Of a stretch of 64,000 nt of DNA, positions 35,335-44,027 are shown piece by piece (position 1 is the first letter of the stretch; each line of letters starts with the position of its first letter). The stretch comes from Subtercola boreus. GTDB taxonomy: Bacteria > Actinomycetota > Actinomycetes > Actinomycetales > Microbacteriaceae. Under the pieces are notes generated by a model. The model was not told the DNA's origin and did no database searches. It saw nothing but the letters and a program-made list of their open reading frames with translations. The DNA is taken from NCBI RefSeq assembly GCF_003399635.1, contig NZ_NBXB01000039.1:30216-94215 (forward strand). Reading direction: 5' to 3'. A program made the translations under genes and the position numbers.

Positions 35335-37098
35335 ATGACCGAGCCCAGCCCAGCCCCCACGCCGGGCACCCCAACTGCTGCCGCACCCGGCACTGGCCCC
35401 GTCACAGCCGGAGCAACCGGCACCACCGGCGCAGTCGCGATCCGGAGCGGCCGCGCCTCCCTCGGCATCGAGCTCGGCTCCACCCGCATCAAGGCCTGCC
35501 TCATCGGCGACAACCCCTCGGATGTGCTCGCGGTGGGCAGCTACGAATGGGACAACGAGTTCGAAGACCGTCGCTGGACGTACTCGCTCGAGAACGTCTG
35601 GGCGGGCATCCAGTCGGCGTACGCCGGTCTCGTCGAAGACATCGAGGCGCGCCACGGCGTACTGCCGACCAGCTTCGGCGCCATCGGAATCTCGGCCATG
35701 ATGCACGGTTACCTCGCATTCGACAGCGCGGGTGAACTGCTGGTGCCGTTCCGCACGTGGCGCAACACCTCCACCGGCCCCGCGGCCGCCGAACTCACCG
35801 AGGCGTTCGGGGTGAACATCCCGCTCCGCTGGTCGATCGCCCACCTGCACCAGGCGGTTCTGGATGCCGAACCCCACGTGCCCGGAATCGATCACATCAC
35901 CACCCTCGCCGGCTACGTGCACTGGTGCCTGACCGGGCGGAAGGTGCTCGGCGTGGGCGACGCGTCGGGCATGTTCCCGATCGACTCGGCGACGAACGAC
36001 TACGACGCCGCACTCATCACGCGATACGACGAGGTGGCCGGCGGCCGGGTGCCCGGTGCGTCCGTCGCCGACCTGCTGCCCGAGGTGCTCGTGGCGGGAG
36101 AGAACGCCGGGGTCCTGACTGCCGAGGGCGCACTGCTGCTCGACCCGACAGGCGCACTCCTGCCCGGCACCGTGCTCTGCCCGCCCGAGGGCGACGCCGG
36201 CACCGGCATGGTCGCGACGCGCTCGGTCGCCCCGCGAACCGGCAACGTGAGTGCCGGCACATCGATCTTCGCGATGGTCGTTCTCGAGCATCCGCTCAGC
36301 GAGGTGCACCACGAACTCGACCTCGTGACCACCCCCGCCGGCGACCCGGTCGCGATGGTTCACTGCAACAACGGCGCCAGCGAGCTCGCCGCCTGGGTGG
36401 GCCTGTTCGGCCGCTTCGCCGCAGCCGCGGGTGCTCCGCTCGACGCAGACACCGTCTTCGACACCCTGTTCCGCGAGGCGCTCGAGGGCGAGCCGGACGC
36501 GGGCGGGTTGCTCGCCTACAACCATCTCGCCGGCGAACCGATCGCGGGGCTCGACGAGGGGCGTCCGCTGATCGTGCGCACCCCCGACAGCCGCCTGACG
36601 CTCGCCAACTTCATCCGCGCGGAGCTCTACGGCGTCTTCGGCACGCTCAGCCTCGGCATGCGGGTGCTCGCCGCAGAGGGTGTCGCCATCGATGAACTGT
36701 TCTCCCACGGCGGGATGTTCCGAACGGCAGGGGTCGCGCAGCGGTTCCTGGCAGGTGCTCTGGATGCTCCGGTCACCGTCACCGAGACCGCTTCCGAGGG
36801 CGGGGCGTGGGGGATCGCGGTTCTGGCGGCCTACACGTCGGCGCGGGCATCCGGTGCCGCCGTGGGCGCCGCGACCGCCGCAGAGGAAGACAATGACGGA
36901 CCGGATGATGCCGCCCTCAGCCCCTCTCGCGGAACGGGCCTCGACCTCGACGCGTACCTCCGCAACCACGTGTTCGCCGGTACCGACTTCACGACGGTCG
37001 AACCCGATCCGATCGACGTCGCCGGCTACGCCACCTACCTCGAGCGCTACCGCGCCGGTGTGGCTGTGGAACAGACCGCCGTCGAGCGCCTCCGCTGA
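35335..37098 (+). CDS. araB: L-ribulokinase (FGGY family)
   Basis: A 587-residue FGGY carbohydrate kinase that would phosphorylate L-ribulose in arabinose breakdown. It shows the N-terminal ATPase start SLGIELGSTRIKACLIGD (about 41-58) after a Pro/Thr-rich extension of 40 residues, FGAIGISAMMHGYL, TGNVSAGTSIFAMV and LFSHGGMFRTAGVAQRFLAGAL. GAAGGAG lies 10 nt before the ATG. It is followed by araD and araA on the same strand, which makes the sugar assignment strong. Confidence 0.87.
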   Translation: MTEPSPAPTPGTPTAAAPGTGPVTAGATGTTGAVAIRSGRASLGIELGSTRIKACLIGDNPSDVLAVGSYEWDNEFEDRRWTYSLENVWAGIQSAYAGLVEDIEARHGVLPTSFGAIGISAMMHGYLAFDSAGELLVPFRTWRNTSTGPAAAELTEAFGVNIPLRWSIAHLHQAVLDAEPHVPGIDHITTLAGYVHWCLTGRKVLGVGDASGMFPIDSATNDYDAALITRYDEVAGGRVPGASVADLLPEVLVAGENAGVLTAEGALLLDPTGALLPGTVLCPPEGDAGTGMVATRSVAPRTGNVSAGTSIFAMVVLEHPLSEVHHELDLVTTPAGDPVAMVHCNNGASELAAWVGLFGRFAAAAGAPLDADTVFDTLFREALEGEPDAGGLLAYNHLAGEPIAGLDEGRPLIVRTPDSRLTLANFIRAELYGVFGTLSLGMRVLAAEGVAIDELFSHGGMFRTAGVAQRFLAGALDAPVTVTETASEGGAWGIAVLAAYTSARASGAAVGAATAAEEDNDGPDDAALSPSRGTGLDLDAYLRNHVFAGTDFTTVEPDPIDVAGYATYLERYRAGVAVEQTAVERLR

Positions 37099-37185
37099 CC
37101 GCACCACCCGGCATGGCACCGCACCGCATGCCCACCGCCACCACCCCGAGCATCCACCCCCCTCCACCACCTCCGAAGGAAGCCA

Positions 37186-37911
37186 ATGACAGACAGCGCC
37201 ACCCCCGACGCCTTCGATGCGCACGCCGCCGAGATCACCCGCGTTCGCGAGCACGTCTCTGCCCTGCATTCGCAGCTCACCCGCTGGGGTCTCGTGATGT
37301 GGACGGGTGGCAATGTCTCCGGCCGGGTGCCCGGTGCCGACCTCTTCGTGATCAAGCCTTCGGGCGTGGACTACGACGAGCTCGCGCCCGACAACATGAT
37401 CCTCTGCACCCTCGACGGTGAGGTCGTTCCCGGTACTCCCGGCTCCGAGCGTTCGCCCTCGAGCGACACCGCCGCACATGCATACGTCTATCGGCATATG
37501 CCCGAGGTCGGCGGAGTCGTGCACACCCACTCCCCCTATGCCGTCGCCTGGGCCGCCCGCGGCGAGTCGATCCCCTGCGTCACGACGGCGATGGCCGACG
37601 AGTTCGGTGGCGAGGTGCCGATCGGCCCGTTCGCCATCATCGGTGACGACTCCATCGGTCGCGGCATCGTCGAGACGCTCTCCGGTCATCGCTCTCGCGC
37701 CGTGCTGATGAAGAACCACGGCCCGTTCACGATCGGCAAGGATGCCCGCGACGCCGTCAAGGCCGCCGTCATGGTCGAAGACGTGGCACGCACCGTGCTC
37801 TTCACCCGTCTGCTCGGCGAACCGCAGCCGATCGATCCGGCATCCATCGACTCCCTCTTCAACCGCTACCAGAACGTCTACGGACAAGAACCGACAGGAT
37901 CCCTGAATTGA
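37186..37911 (+). CDS. araD: L-ribulose-5-phosphate 4-epimerase
   Basis: A 241-residue class II aldolase-fold enzyme converting L-ribulose 5-phosphate to D-xylulose 5-phosphate. Visible are [11 protein letters not shown] (phosphate site), [10 protein letters not shown], the zinc ligands in [16 protein letters not shown] and the later KNHGPFTIG. The ATG at 37186 has GAAGGAAG upstream. The 87-bp gap after araB is C-rich low-complexity sequence. The stop codon overlaps the TTG start of araA (TTGA). Confidence 0.92.
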   Translation: MTDSATPDAFDAHAAEITRVREHVSALHSQLTRWGLVMWTGGNVSGRVPGADLFVIKPSGVDYDELAPDNMILCTLDGEVVPGTPGSERSPSSDTAAHAYVYRHMPEVGGVVHTHSPYAVAWAARGESIPCVTTAMADEFGGEVPIGPFAIIGDDSIGRGIVETLSGHRSRAVLMKNHGPFTIGKDARDAVKAAVMVEDVARTVLFTRLLGEPQPIDPASIDSLFNRYQNVYGQEPTGSLN

Positions 37912-39425
37912 GCACTCTCGAAACCTCCCTCGACCCGTACGAGATCTGGTTCTTCACCGGCAGCCAGAACCTCTACGGCGAGGAGACCCTCCGCCAGGTC
38001 GCCGAGCAGTCACGGACCATCGCCGAGACGCTTCATGCCTCTGCAGGCATACCCGTCAGGATCGTCTGGAAGCCGGTGCTGAAGGACAGCGACTCGATCC
38101 GTCGCGCGGCCCTCGACGTGAACGCAGACGACCGGGTGATCGGCGTCATCGCCTGGATGCACACCTTCAGCCCCGCCAAAATGTGGATCGCCGGTCTCGA
38201 GGCGCTCCAGAAGCCGCTGCTGCACTTCCACACGCAGGCGAACGTCGAGCTGCCCTACGCCGACATCGACTTCGACTTCATGAACCTGAACCAGGCCGCG
38301 CACGGCGACCGCGAGTTCGGCTACATCCAGACCCGTCTCGGCGTCGCCCGCAAGACCGTCGTCGGCCACGCGTCCAGCACTCTCGTACAGTCGCAGATCG
38401 CCGACTGGTCGCGCGCTGCCGCCGGCTGGCAGGCCGTCAAGACGCTGAAGCTCGCGCGGTTCGGCGACAACATGCGCTACGTCGCCGTCACCGAGGGCGA
38501 CAAGACCGAGGCCGAGATCCGCTTCGGCGTGCAGGTCAACACCTGGGGCGTGAACGATCTGGCCGACGCTGTCGCCAGGGTTCCGGACGACCGGATCGAC
38601 GCCCTCGTCGCCGAATACGAAGAGCTCTACGATGTCGCACCCGAGCTGCGTGCCGGGGCTGCCCGTCACCAGTCGCTCCGGGACGGCGCGGCCATCGAAC
38701 TCGGGCTGCGTTCTTTTCTCGAGGAGGGCGGCTTCGGCGCCTTCACCACCAGCTTCGAAGACCTCGGTGCACTCAAGCAACTGCCCGGCCTCGCCGTGCA
38801 GCGGCTGATGGCCGACGGCTACGGATTCGGCGCCGAGGGCGACTGGAAGACGGCCATCCTCGTACGCGCGGCGAACGTCATGGGCGCGGGCCTTCCCGGT
38901 GGCGCCTCACTGATGGAGGACTACACCTACGACCTCGTCGAAGGGCAGGAGACCATCCTCGGTGCGCACATGCTCGAGGTCAGCCCCTCGCTCACCAGCG
39001 CGAAGCCGACGCTCGAGATCCACCCGCTCGGCATCGGCGGCAAGGACGACCCCGTGCGCCTGGTCTTCACGGCCGACCCCGGCCCTGCCGTCGTGGTGGC
39101 GATGAGCGACATGCGCGACCGCTTCCGCCTTGTGGCGAACGTGGTCGAGGTAGTCGAGCCGCGCGCCCCTCTGCCGAACCTGCCCGTCGGCCGCGCCGTC
39201 TGGCGGCCCGAGCCCTCGTTCGCGGTCTCGGCGGCCGCGTGGCTGACCGCCGGCGCTGCCCACCACACCGTCATGTCGACCGCTGTGGGCATCGAGGTGT
39301 TCGAGGACTTCGCGGCGATCGCCAAGACCGAGCTTTTGACGATCGACTCCGCGACCACCCTCAAGGGTTTTGCGAACGAGGTTCGCTGGAACCAGGCCTA
39401 CTACCGCCTGGCGCAGGGCCTCTAG
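37908..39425 (+). CDS. araA: L-arabinose isomerase
   Basis: A 505-residue isomerase converting L-arabinose to L-ribulose. It shows [20 protein letters not shown] at the start, [44 protein letters not shown] and the metal/catalytic region [29 protein letters not shown]. Length agrees with the family. The start codon is TTG at 37908, overlapping the araD stop; AGGAT lies upstream. Last gene of the arabinose operon. Confidence 0.95.
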   Translation: MSTLETSLDPYEIWFFTGSQNLYGEETLRQVAEQSRTIAETLHASAGIPVRIVWKPVLKDSDSIRRAALDVNADDRVIGVIAWMHTFSPAKMWIAGLEALQKPLLHFHTQANVELPYADIDFDFMNLNQAAHGDREFGYIQTRLGVARKTVVGHASSTLVQSQIADWSRAAAGWQAVKTLKLARFGDNMRYVAVTEGDKTEAEIRFGVQVNTWGVNDLADAVARVPDDRIDALVAEYEELYDVAPELRAGAARHQSLRDGAAIELGLRSFLEEGGFGAFTTSFEDLGALKQLPGLAVQRLMADGYGFGAEGDWKTAILVRAANVMGAGLPGGASLMEDYTYDLVEGQETILGAHMLEVSPSLTSAKPTLEIHPLGIGGKDDPVRLVFTADPGPAVVVAMSDMRDRFRLVANVVEVVEPRAPLPNLPVGRAVWRPEPSFAVSAAAWLTAGAAHHTVMSTAVGIEVFEDFAAIAKTELLTIDSATTLKGFANEVRWNQAYYRLAQGL

Positions 39426-39545
39426 CCCGCCGCCCGCCCGCCGCCCGCCCGCCCGCCGCCCGCCGCCACCCCGCCACGCTCCCCAAGCCACCTCCGCGCA
39501 CATTTGTCGCTTCCGCGGTGCGCGCGCACGCGCCGAAGCGACAAA
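39426..39545. repeat. Intergenic CCGCCCG repeat plus hairpin (third copy)
   Basis: 39426-39476 is an array of CCGCCCG-like units. It is followed by inverted arms TTTGTCGCTTC (39503-39513) and GAAGCGACAAA (39535-39545), with extended partial pairing outwards (GCGCAC and GTGCAGCGC). It lies between the convergent araA and SGNH hydrolase genes, in the same repeat-then-hairpin layout as at 27.4 and 30.3 kb. Confidence 0.65.
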
Positions 39546-39576
39546 GTGCAGCGCATCCAAGGCGGGACGGGACGGG

Positions 39577-40722
39577 TCAGGCGAACGGGCCGCCGGGGGC
39601 GAAGGCGTACGCGGCGAAACGGTCGCCGATCAGGCGGTGCGCTTCGGGGCCCGGGTGCAGCGCGTCGTCGAGCGGGAGCCGCTCGGCGTCGGCCTCCCCG
39701 TAGAGTTCCATGCCGTCGAGGTAGTGCAGGTTGGAGTCCGCGCTCCGCCGGTCGGCCAACGATCGCAGTTCCCGACGGATGACCGCAAGCGTGAGACGCC
39801 CCTCAGCCTCGTCACCCGGCACACCCTTGGCCAGAAACCTGACCCCGCCGGATCCGAGGCTCGCTGGATCGATCGCCCCCGGGCCCGCCGTGTGCTCATG
39901 GATGCCGCAGAAGATCGGCGACACCAACACGATCGGCGTGGCCGGGTGCCCGTCGCGGATGGAGTCGAGGAACCCGTGCACAGCCGGCACGAAGGCGCGC
40001 ACGCGCATCGCGTCGAAGTTGACCACGTTGATCCCGAGCTTCACGCTGATGACGTCGGCCGGGGTGTCCCGCATGACCCTCGCCATGAACGGATCGACGA
40101 GGGCGCTGCCGCCGAAACCGAAGTTCAGCAGGTCGACCCCGCCCCGACGTGCGGCAACGGCTGGCCAGATCTCGCTCGGGGCCGTCGCGTTCGAGCCGTG
40201 GCTGATCGAGCTGCCGTGGTGCATCCAGAGCGGTGGATGATCGGGGCTCGGCACGAGCGCTTCATCGGAGTCGAGCGCGACGAGCTCGAGCGACTCGTTG
40301 TGGGGCAGCCACAGCTCGATGAGCTTGTCGCGCGCAGGCAGGCCGCCGACCACCGTCGTGTGCTCGGGGCCGGTGAGCTGCGTGGTGGTGCCAGCGAGCA
40401 GGTCGACCTCGGTGGCATCTCCGCCCTGCAGCTCGTCGCGCGACCAGAACGATCCGTCGACGAAGACGTCGATCGAGCCCCGGGGGCGGTCTGCCCCGGC
40501 GAAGGCGACCCGCGCGGAGTGGGTGCGGAGCTCGATGCGGGTCGCGCGCGTACGCACCACGATCCGCACGCCCGAGGGTTGGATCTCGCGGGAGAGCAGC
40601 TGCGGGTCGGGGAACTGCTGCCGAACCCACGAGGGCAGGCGATGCGGTCGGATGCCGCGGGCGGTGGACTCGAGTTCGAGCGCGCCGCGCACGATGGCCG
40701 GGGTGAAGGGGGTGGCGATCAT
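39577..40722 (-). CDS. SGNH/GDSL-family hydrolase
   Basis: A 381-residue protein with an N-terminal beta-sandwich-like domain (about 1-165) and a C-terminal SGNH hydrolase domain: MHHGSSISHGSNA (nucleophile Ser block), FGFGGSALVDPF (Gly block), KLGINVVN (Asn block) and DALHPGPEAH (catalytic Asp-His). It probably removes acyl or acetyl groups from a carbohydrate. No signal peptide. Its ATG overlaps the TetR stop (ATGA), so regulator and enzyme form one operon. Confidence 0.82.
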   Translation of the reverse strand: MIATPFTPAIVRGALELESTARGIRPHRLPSWVRQQFPDPQLLSREIQPSGVRIVVRTRATRIELRTHSARVAFAGADRPRGSIDVFVDGSFWSRDELQGGDATEVDLLAGTTTQLTGPEHTTVVGGLPARDKLIELWLPHNESLELVALDSDEALVPSPDHPPLWMHHGSSISHGSNATAPSEIWPAVAARRGGVDLLNFGFGGSALVDPFMARVMRDTPADVISVKLGINVVNFDAMRVRAFVPAVHGFLDSIRDGHPATPIVLVSPIFCGIHEHTAGPGAIDPASLGSGGVRFLAKGVPGDEAEGRLTLAVIRRELRSLADRRSADSNLHYLDGMELYGEADAERLPLDDALHPGPEAHRLIGDRFAAYAFAPGGPFA

Positions 40723-41411
40723 CCGTGGTGCTCCTCTGACGGGATGGGAAGGGTGGATGGGGGTGTGGTGGCGGCATGCGCGCTAGCGGGCGGGGTGGTG
40801 GCGCGCGCACCAGCGGGCGCGGGCGGCACGTCAGGCGCGGTGGGCGAACCCGGCCACGATGCGAGAGCGCCGTCGAGCACGTCGATCGCGCGCGACCAGG
40901 AGGCCTCCGTGTCGGGGGCGCGGTGGTCGAAGGAGCCGGCCCGCTCGAGCGCCAGGAAGCCGTTGATGGTCGCGCCGACCAGACGGGTGGCGTGCACGAG
41001 TTCGGCGTCGGGCAGCGCGTAGCCCCGCAGCACCGCCCAGGTGAGGGTCACCAGGCGGGCGGCCTCTGCCGATCGCACGGTTTCGGCCTGGGCGGGGCGC
41101 TGCAGGGCATCCCACCGCCCCGGCCGCTCGCGGGCGAATCCGCGGTAGGCGCCGACCATGCCCTCGAGGGCGTCGCGGCGGGACCGGCCGGCGATCTCCG
41201 TGGCGATCCGGTCGGCGAGCTCGCCGAGGGCGAGCGTGTGCACGCCCTCGAGCACGGCAGCCCGGTCGCGCACGTGCGAATAGAGGCTCGCGGGCTGCAC
41301 GCCGAGCGTTCGGGCCAGCAGCGAGACCGAGATCGCATCGAAGCCGTCGCGGTCGGCAAGGTGCGCCGCGGCTTCGAGCACGGCGGAGCGGGTGAGGTTC
41401 TGGCGAGGCAC
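40719..41411 (-). CDS. TetR-family transcriptional regulator
   Basis: A 230-residue repressor with an N-terminal TetR HTH (LTRSAVLEAAAHLADRDGFD...LARTLGVQPASLYSHVRDR, about 5-50) and a C-terminal ligand domain (YRGFARERPGRWDAL..., VGATINGFLALE), then a Thr/Ala/Pro-rich tail. The GTG start has TAGTCT 6 nt upstream (leaderless). An inverted repeat at 41435-41461 in the spacer to the divergent exported hydrolase gene is its likely operator. The SGNH gene follows in an ATGA overlap. Confidence 0.87.
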   Translation of the reverse strand: MPRQNLTRSAVLEAAAHLADRDGFDAISVSLLARTLGVQPASLYSHVRDRAAVLEGVHTLALGELADRIATEIAGRSRRDALEGMVGAYRGFARERPGRWDALQRPAQAETVRSAEAARLVTLTWAVLRGYALPDAELVHATRLVGATINGFLALERAGSFDHRAPDTEASWSRAIDVLDGALASWPGSPTAPDVPPAPAGARATTPPASAHAATTPPSTLPIPSEEHHG

Positions 41412-41417
41412 GTCACA

Positions 41418-41423
41418 AGACTA
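41418..41423 (-). promoter_or_regulatory. Leaderless -10 box TAGTCT for the TetR gene
   Basis: On the minus strand TAGTCT is followed by TGTGAC (6 nt) and then GTG 41411. Confidence 0.5.
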
Positions 41424-41434
41424 CACGTAGTAGG

Positions 41435-41461
41435 CCTAAACCTATGACACGTAGGTTCAGG
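41435..41461. promoter_or_regulatory. Candidate TetR operator
   Basis: CCTAAACCTA (41435-41444), a 7-nt spacer and TAGGTTCAGG (41452-41461) are inverted repeats matching at 9 of 10 positions. It lies between the divergent TetR gene and the exported SGNH hydrolase gene, upstream of the TetR -10 box. A partly overlapping pair ACTAC/GTAGT lies just left of it. Confidence 0.5.
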
Positions 41462-41510
41462 TTCGCAGAACCAGAGCGTAGCGTGGATCCCTACAGAAGG
41501 AGCGGGGCAG

Positions 41511-42470
41511 ATGAAGAAACCGGGCCGGGCCGTGGGCGCGATCCTCGGCGTCGCGGCGCTCGGGATACTCTTGGTAGCGCTGCCCGCCGCGACACATGTC
41601 TCCGTAGCCGACCACAACGCCGGGGACCTCGCGGGCGGCCTCGCACAGGTGATGTCAGCGGCTCCGTCCGCCGCCGACCAGTCATCGACTCTGGCCCAGG
41701 GGCCGACATCGGGTTCTCCGGCGCTGACTCAAGCTCCGACCTCGACCTCGACCTCGGCACCGACCCCAGCTCCGGCACCGAACCCAGCTGCAGCCCCGAT
41801 TCCGGCAGACGCTCGCGTGGCGATCGCCCCGACGATGACAGCCGCTGCACCCGCAGCACCCCCTGCCACGGAGAGTGGAGACACGACCCAGCTGCGGGGT
41901 GCCGCCGCAACCGCCCCCGTCGTCGTGGCGATCGGCGACTCGATCATGTCGGGCCACGGGCTCGACGACCCGGCCCAGTCGTGGCCGCAACTCCTGGCCG
42001 CCCGTAACGGATGGCAGCTCACCAACCTCGCCGACGACGGCACCGGGTTCGTCCAGCCGGGCGACAACGAAGACACCTTCCAGGACCAGGCGGCCATCGC
42101 CGTGCAACTCGATCCCTCGATCGTCATCATCGCGGCCAGCAACAACGACCTGGGGGTCGACAGCTCCGAACTCGCCGATCAGACGAACTCGACGCTCCGG
42201 TCGCTGCGCGCCGCGCTGCCCGAGGCGCAGATCATCGCGCTGAGCGCCTTCTGGGGCGACGAGACCCCGCCCGATGAATTGCAGGAGGCGACGGATGACA
42301 TCCACGCCGCCGCAGACACGGTGGGGGCGACGTTCGTCGACATCGGCCAACCCCTGGCGGGCCAGCCCGACCTGATGCAGGACGACGACGTGCATCCGAC
42401 GGCCGACGGCCAGGAGCTGCTCGCCACCGTGATCGACTCGGACATCTCCGGGGCACTCGCCGGGGGTTGA
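41511..42470 (+). CDS. Exported SGNH/GDSL hydrolase
   Basis: A 319-residue protein: signal peptide or N-terminal membrane anchor (1-30), a low-complexity Ala/Pro/Thr/Ser linker (about 45-130) and an SGNH hydrolase domain with AIGDSIMSGHGLDD (nucleophile Ser), IIAASNNDLGVDSS (Asn block) and MQDDDVHPTADGQELL (Asp-His). The ribosome site is AAGGAGCGGGGCAG. It probably deacylates a surface glycan or lipid. It is divergent from a TetR regulator whose operon encodes another SGNH enzyme, suggesting joint control. Confidence 0.85.
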   Translation: MKKPGRAVGAILGVAALGILLVALPAATHVSVADHNAGDLAGGLAQVMSAAPSAADQSSTLAQGPTSGSPALTQAPTSTSTSAPTPAPAPNPAAAPIPADARVAIAPTMTAAAPAAPPATESGDTTQLRGAAATAPVVVAIGDSIMSGHGLDDPAQSWPQLLAARNGWQLTNLADDGTGFVQPGDNEDTFQDQAAIAVQLDPSIVIIAASNNDLGVDSSELADQTNSTLRSLRAALPEAQIIALSAFWGDETPPDELQEATDDIHAAADTVGATFVDIGQPLAGQPDLMQDDDVHPTADGQELLATVIDSDISGALAGG

Positions 42471-42544
42471 CGGCCCAACGGCCCCACGGAGGCCCGGCGA
42501 CGCGCCTGGCAACCGGCGGTCCGAGAGGCCAGAGATCCAGACGG

Positions 42545-43159
42545 TCAGTCCGCCAGAATGAGGTAGAGCGCCCGGCGAGCCTCGTCGAGCTTCTCCGACG
42601 CAGCCTGGCGCTGCGCCTCGGTGGCACCGTGCCGGAACTGCTGCATGACGCCGACGAGTTTCGCGACGCTCTCGTGGAAGGCGGTGTCGGCCGCTGAACG
42701 GCCGGGAGTCGCCTCCCATGCTTTATTCAGCTCGTCCGCGTGCTCCTCGAGATAGGCGCGCCCCGTCTCGGTGAGTTCGAACTCGGTGCGACGACCGTCG
42801 CCCTTCGAGGCGATGAGCTCCTCGTCGACGAGCTGCTGCAGGGTGGGGTAGACCGAGCCGGGGCTCGGGCGCCAGGTGCCGCCGGTTCGCTCGGCGATGG
42901 CCTTGATCAGGCCGTAGCCATTGGAGGGGCCGTCTCCGAGCAGCGACAGGATGACCGAGCGAACGTCGCCCTTGCCGGCGCGACGTGGCCCGCGGGGGCC
43001 GAAACCGGGGCCGAAGCCGCCGAAGCCCGCTCCCGGGCCGAAGCCCGCGCCGGGGCCGAAGCCGTCGCCCCTGCCGAATCCGCGCCCGCCGAACGGCTGG
43101 CCGCGGAATTCGCTGTTGTCGGATGGATGATCGTGGTGATGTTGGTTGTGGGTACGCAT
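42545..43159 (-). CDS. PadR-family transcriptional regulator
   Basis: A 204-residue regulator. The N-terminus is His/Gly/Pro/Phe-rich (HNQHHHDHPSD, then repeats of GFGPGAG type to about residue 50), followed by a PadR winged helix (DVRSVILSLLGDGPSNGYGLIKAIAERTGGTWRPSPGSVYPTLQQL) and a C-terminal helical domain. The ATG at 43159 is preferred over the frame start at 43216, with AGGTGG upstream. A 13-bp perfect inverted repeat lies 38 bp upstream, suggesting autoregulation. The His/Gly-rich head could bind metal; this is speculative. Confidence 0.85.
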   Translation of the reverse strand: MRTHNQHHHDHPSDNSEFRGQPFGGRGFGRGDGFGPGAGFGPGAGFGGFGPGFGPRGPRRAGKGDVRSVILSLLGDGPSNGYGLIKAIAERTGGTWRPSPGSVYPTLQQLVDEELIASKGDGRRTEFELTETGRAYLEEHADELNKAWEATPGRSAADTAFHESVAKLVGVMQQFRHGATEAQRQAASEKLDEARRALYLILAD

Positions 43160-43196
43160 GGGTACGTCCACCTTTCTGATTCGAGCGAGTGTCGCC

Positions 43197-43235
43197 GTTA
43201 TTCGGCGATGTGTCAAAGATATATCGCCGAATAAC
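43197..43235. promoter_or_regulatory. Perfect inverted repeat upstream of the PadR gene
   Basis: GTTATTCGGCGAT (43197-43209) and ATCGCCGAATAAC (43223-43235) are perfect 13-bp inverted repeats around a 13-nt spacer. The spacer and arms contain AT-rich steps suited to a promoter. It is most likely the PadR operator and may also affect the TetR gene that ends at 43278. Confidence 0.65.
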
Positions 43236-43277
43236 GTTCGTCAAGAGGCATTCACCTCACTCTCAGGAAGCTCCTCC

Positions 43278-43859
43278 TCACCGCTCTCCCGCCGGGCGGA
43301 GCCACGACACCAGGGTGCTGAAGACCTCCTCCGTCGAATCGTCGGCCGAGCCGGTGGGGCGCGCCAGGCGGTAGAGGATGGCACCCTGCACGAGCTGGGC
43401 CAGCGCCCGCGCAGAAACGTCGCCCACGGCCCGATCCACTCCGGGCGCACCCGACCACTCCTCGAGCGCCGTCTCGATCGGCTGGGCCAGGTGGAGCTCG
43501 AGCTGCTCGGCCATCGCGCCATCCTCGAACGCGGCCGCCACCAGCCCCCGAAGGAGCGGAGCGTTATCGTCGACGTATTCCAGCACCGCGCGGAACCATT
43601 CGCCCGCCTCATGTCGCACCCCGTCGGCGGAACTCGGCTGCACAGGAGTCGGCAGCACATCCCCGCTCAGCACGCACTCGGCGAGGATCGCGTTCTTCGA
43701 CTGCCACCAGCGATAGATCGTCGGCTTGCCGACCCGGGCGCGCAGAGCGATGCCCTCGATCGTCACCCGCGCGTACCCCTGCTCGGCGACGAGATCCCGC
43801 ATCGCCTGCAGAACCGCGCGCCTGGCCTCTTCGCTGCGCTTGCGCCCGACTCTCTCCAC
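43278..43859 (-). CDS. TetR-family transcriptional regulator, divergent from MMPL exporter
   Basis: A 193-residue repressor with a TetR HTH (RRAVLQAMRDLVAEQGYARVTIEGIALRARVGKPTIYRWWQSK, about 13-56) and a C-terminal domain of the TetR_C_16/AcrR kind. GTG 43859 has TAGCCT 6 nt upstream. It is divergent from the MMPL transporter gene at 44028 and probably represses it; ACGTTACGTTGCG near 43893 is a possible but unproven site. Confidence 0.87.
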   Translation of the reverse strand: MERVGRKRSEEARRAVLQAMRDLVAEQGYARVTIEGIALRARVGKPTIYRWWQSKNAILAECVLSGDVLPTPVQPSSADGVRHEAGEWFRAVLEYVDDNAPLLRGLVAAAFEDGAMAEQLELHLAQPIETALEEWSGAPGVDRAVGDVSARALAQLVQGAILYRLARPTGSADDSTEEVFSTLVSWLRPAGER

Positions 43860-43865
43860 ACCCCG

Positions 43866-43871
43866 AGGCTA
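43866..43871 (-). promoter_or_regulatory. Leaderless -10 box TAGCCT for the second TetR gene
   Basis: On the minus strand TAGCCT is followed by CGGGGT (6 nt) and then GTG 43859. Confidence 0.5.
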
Positions 43872-44027
43872 CCTTCCCAGTCAATCCCCAATTACGTTAC
43901 GTTGCGTTTTGCTAGAGTTTCTCCAGACATCGTGGTCCGCCAATAGCGAGGGCTCGTTCATCAGAGCCCTGCGATTCGCGGATGCCCGCCAGCACACCAT
44001 CCGCTCACAGCGAGAGGCACCGATCCT

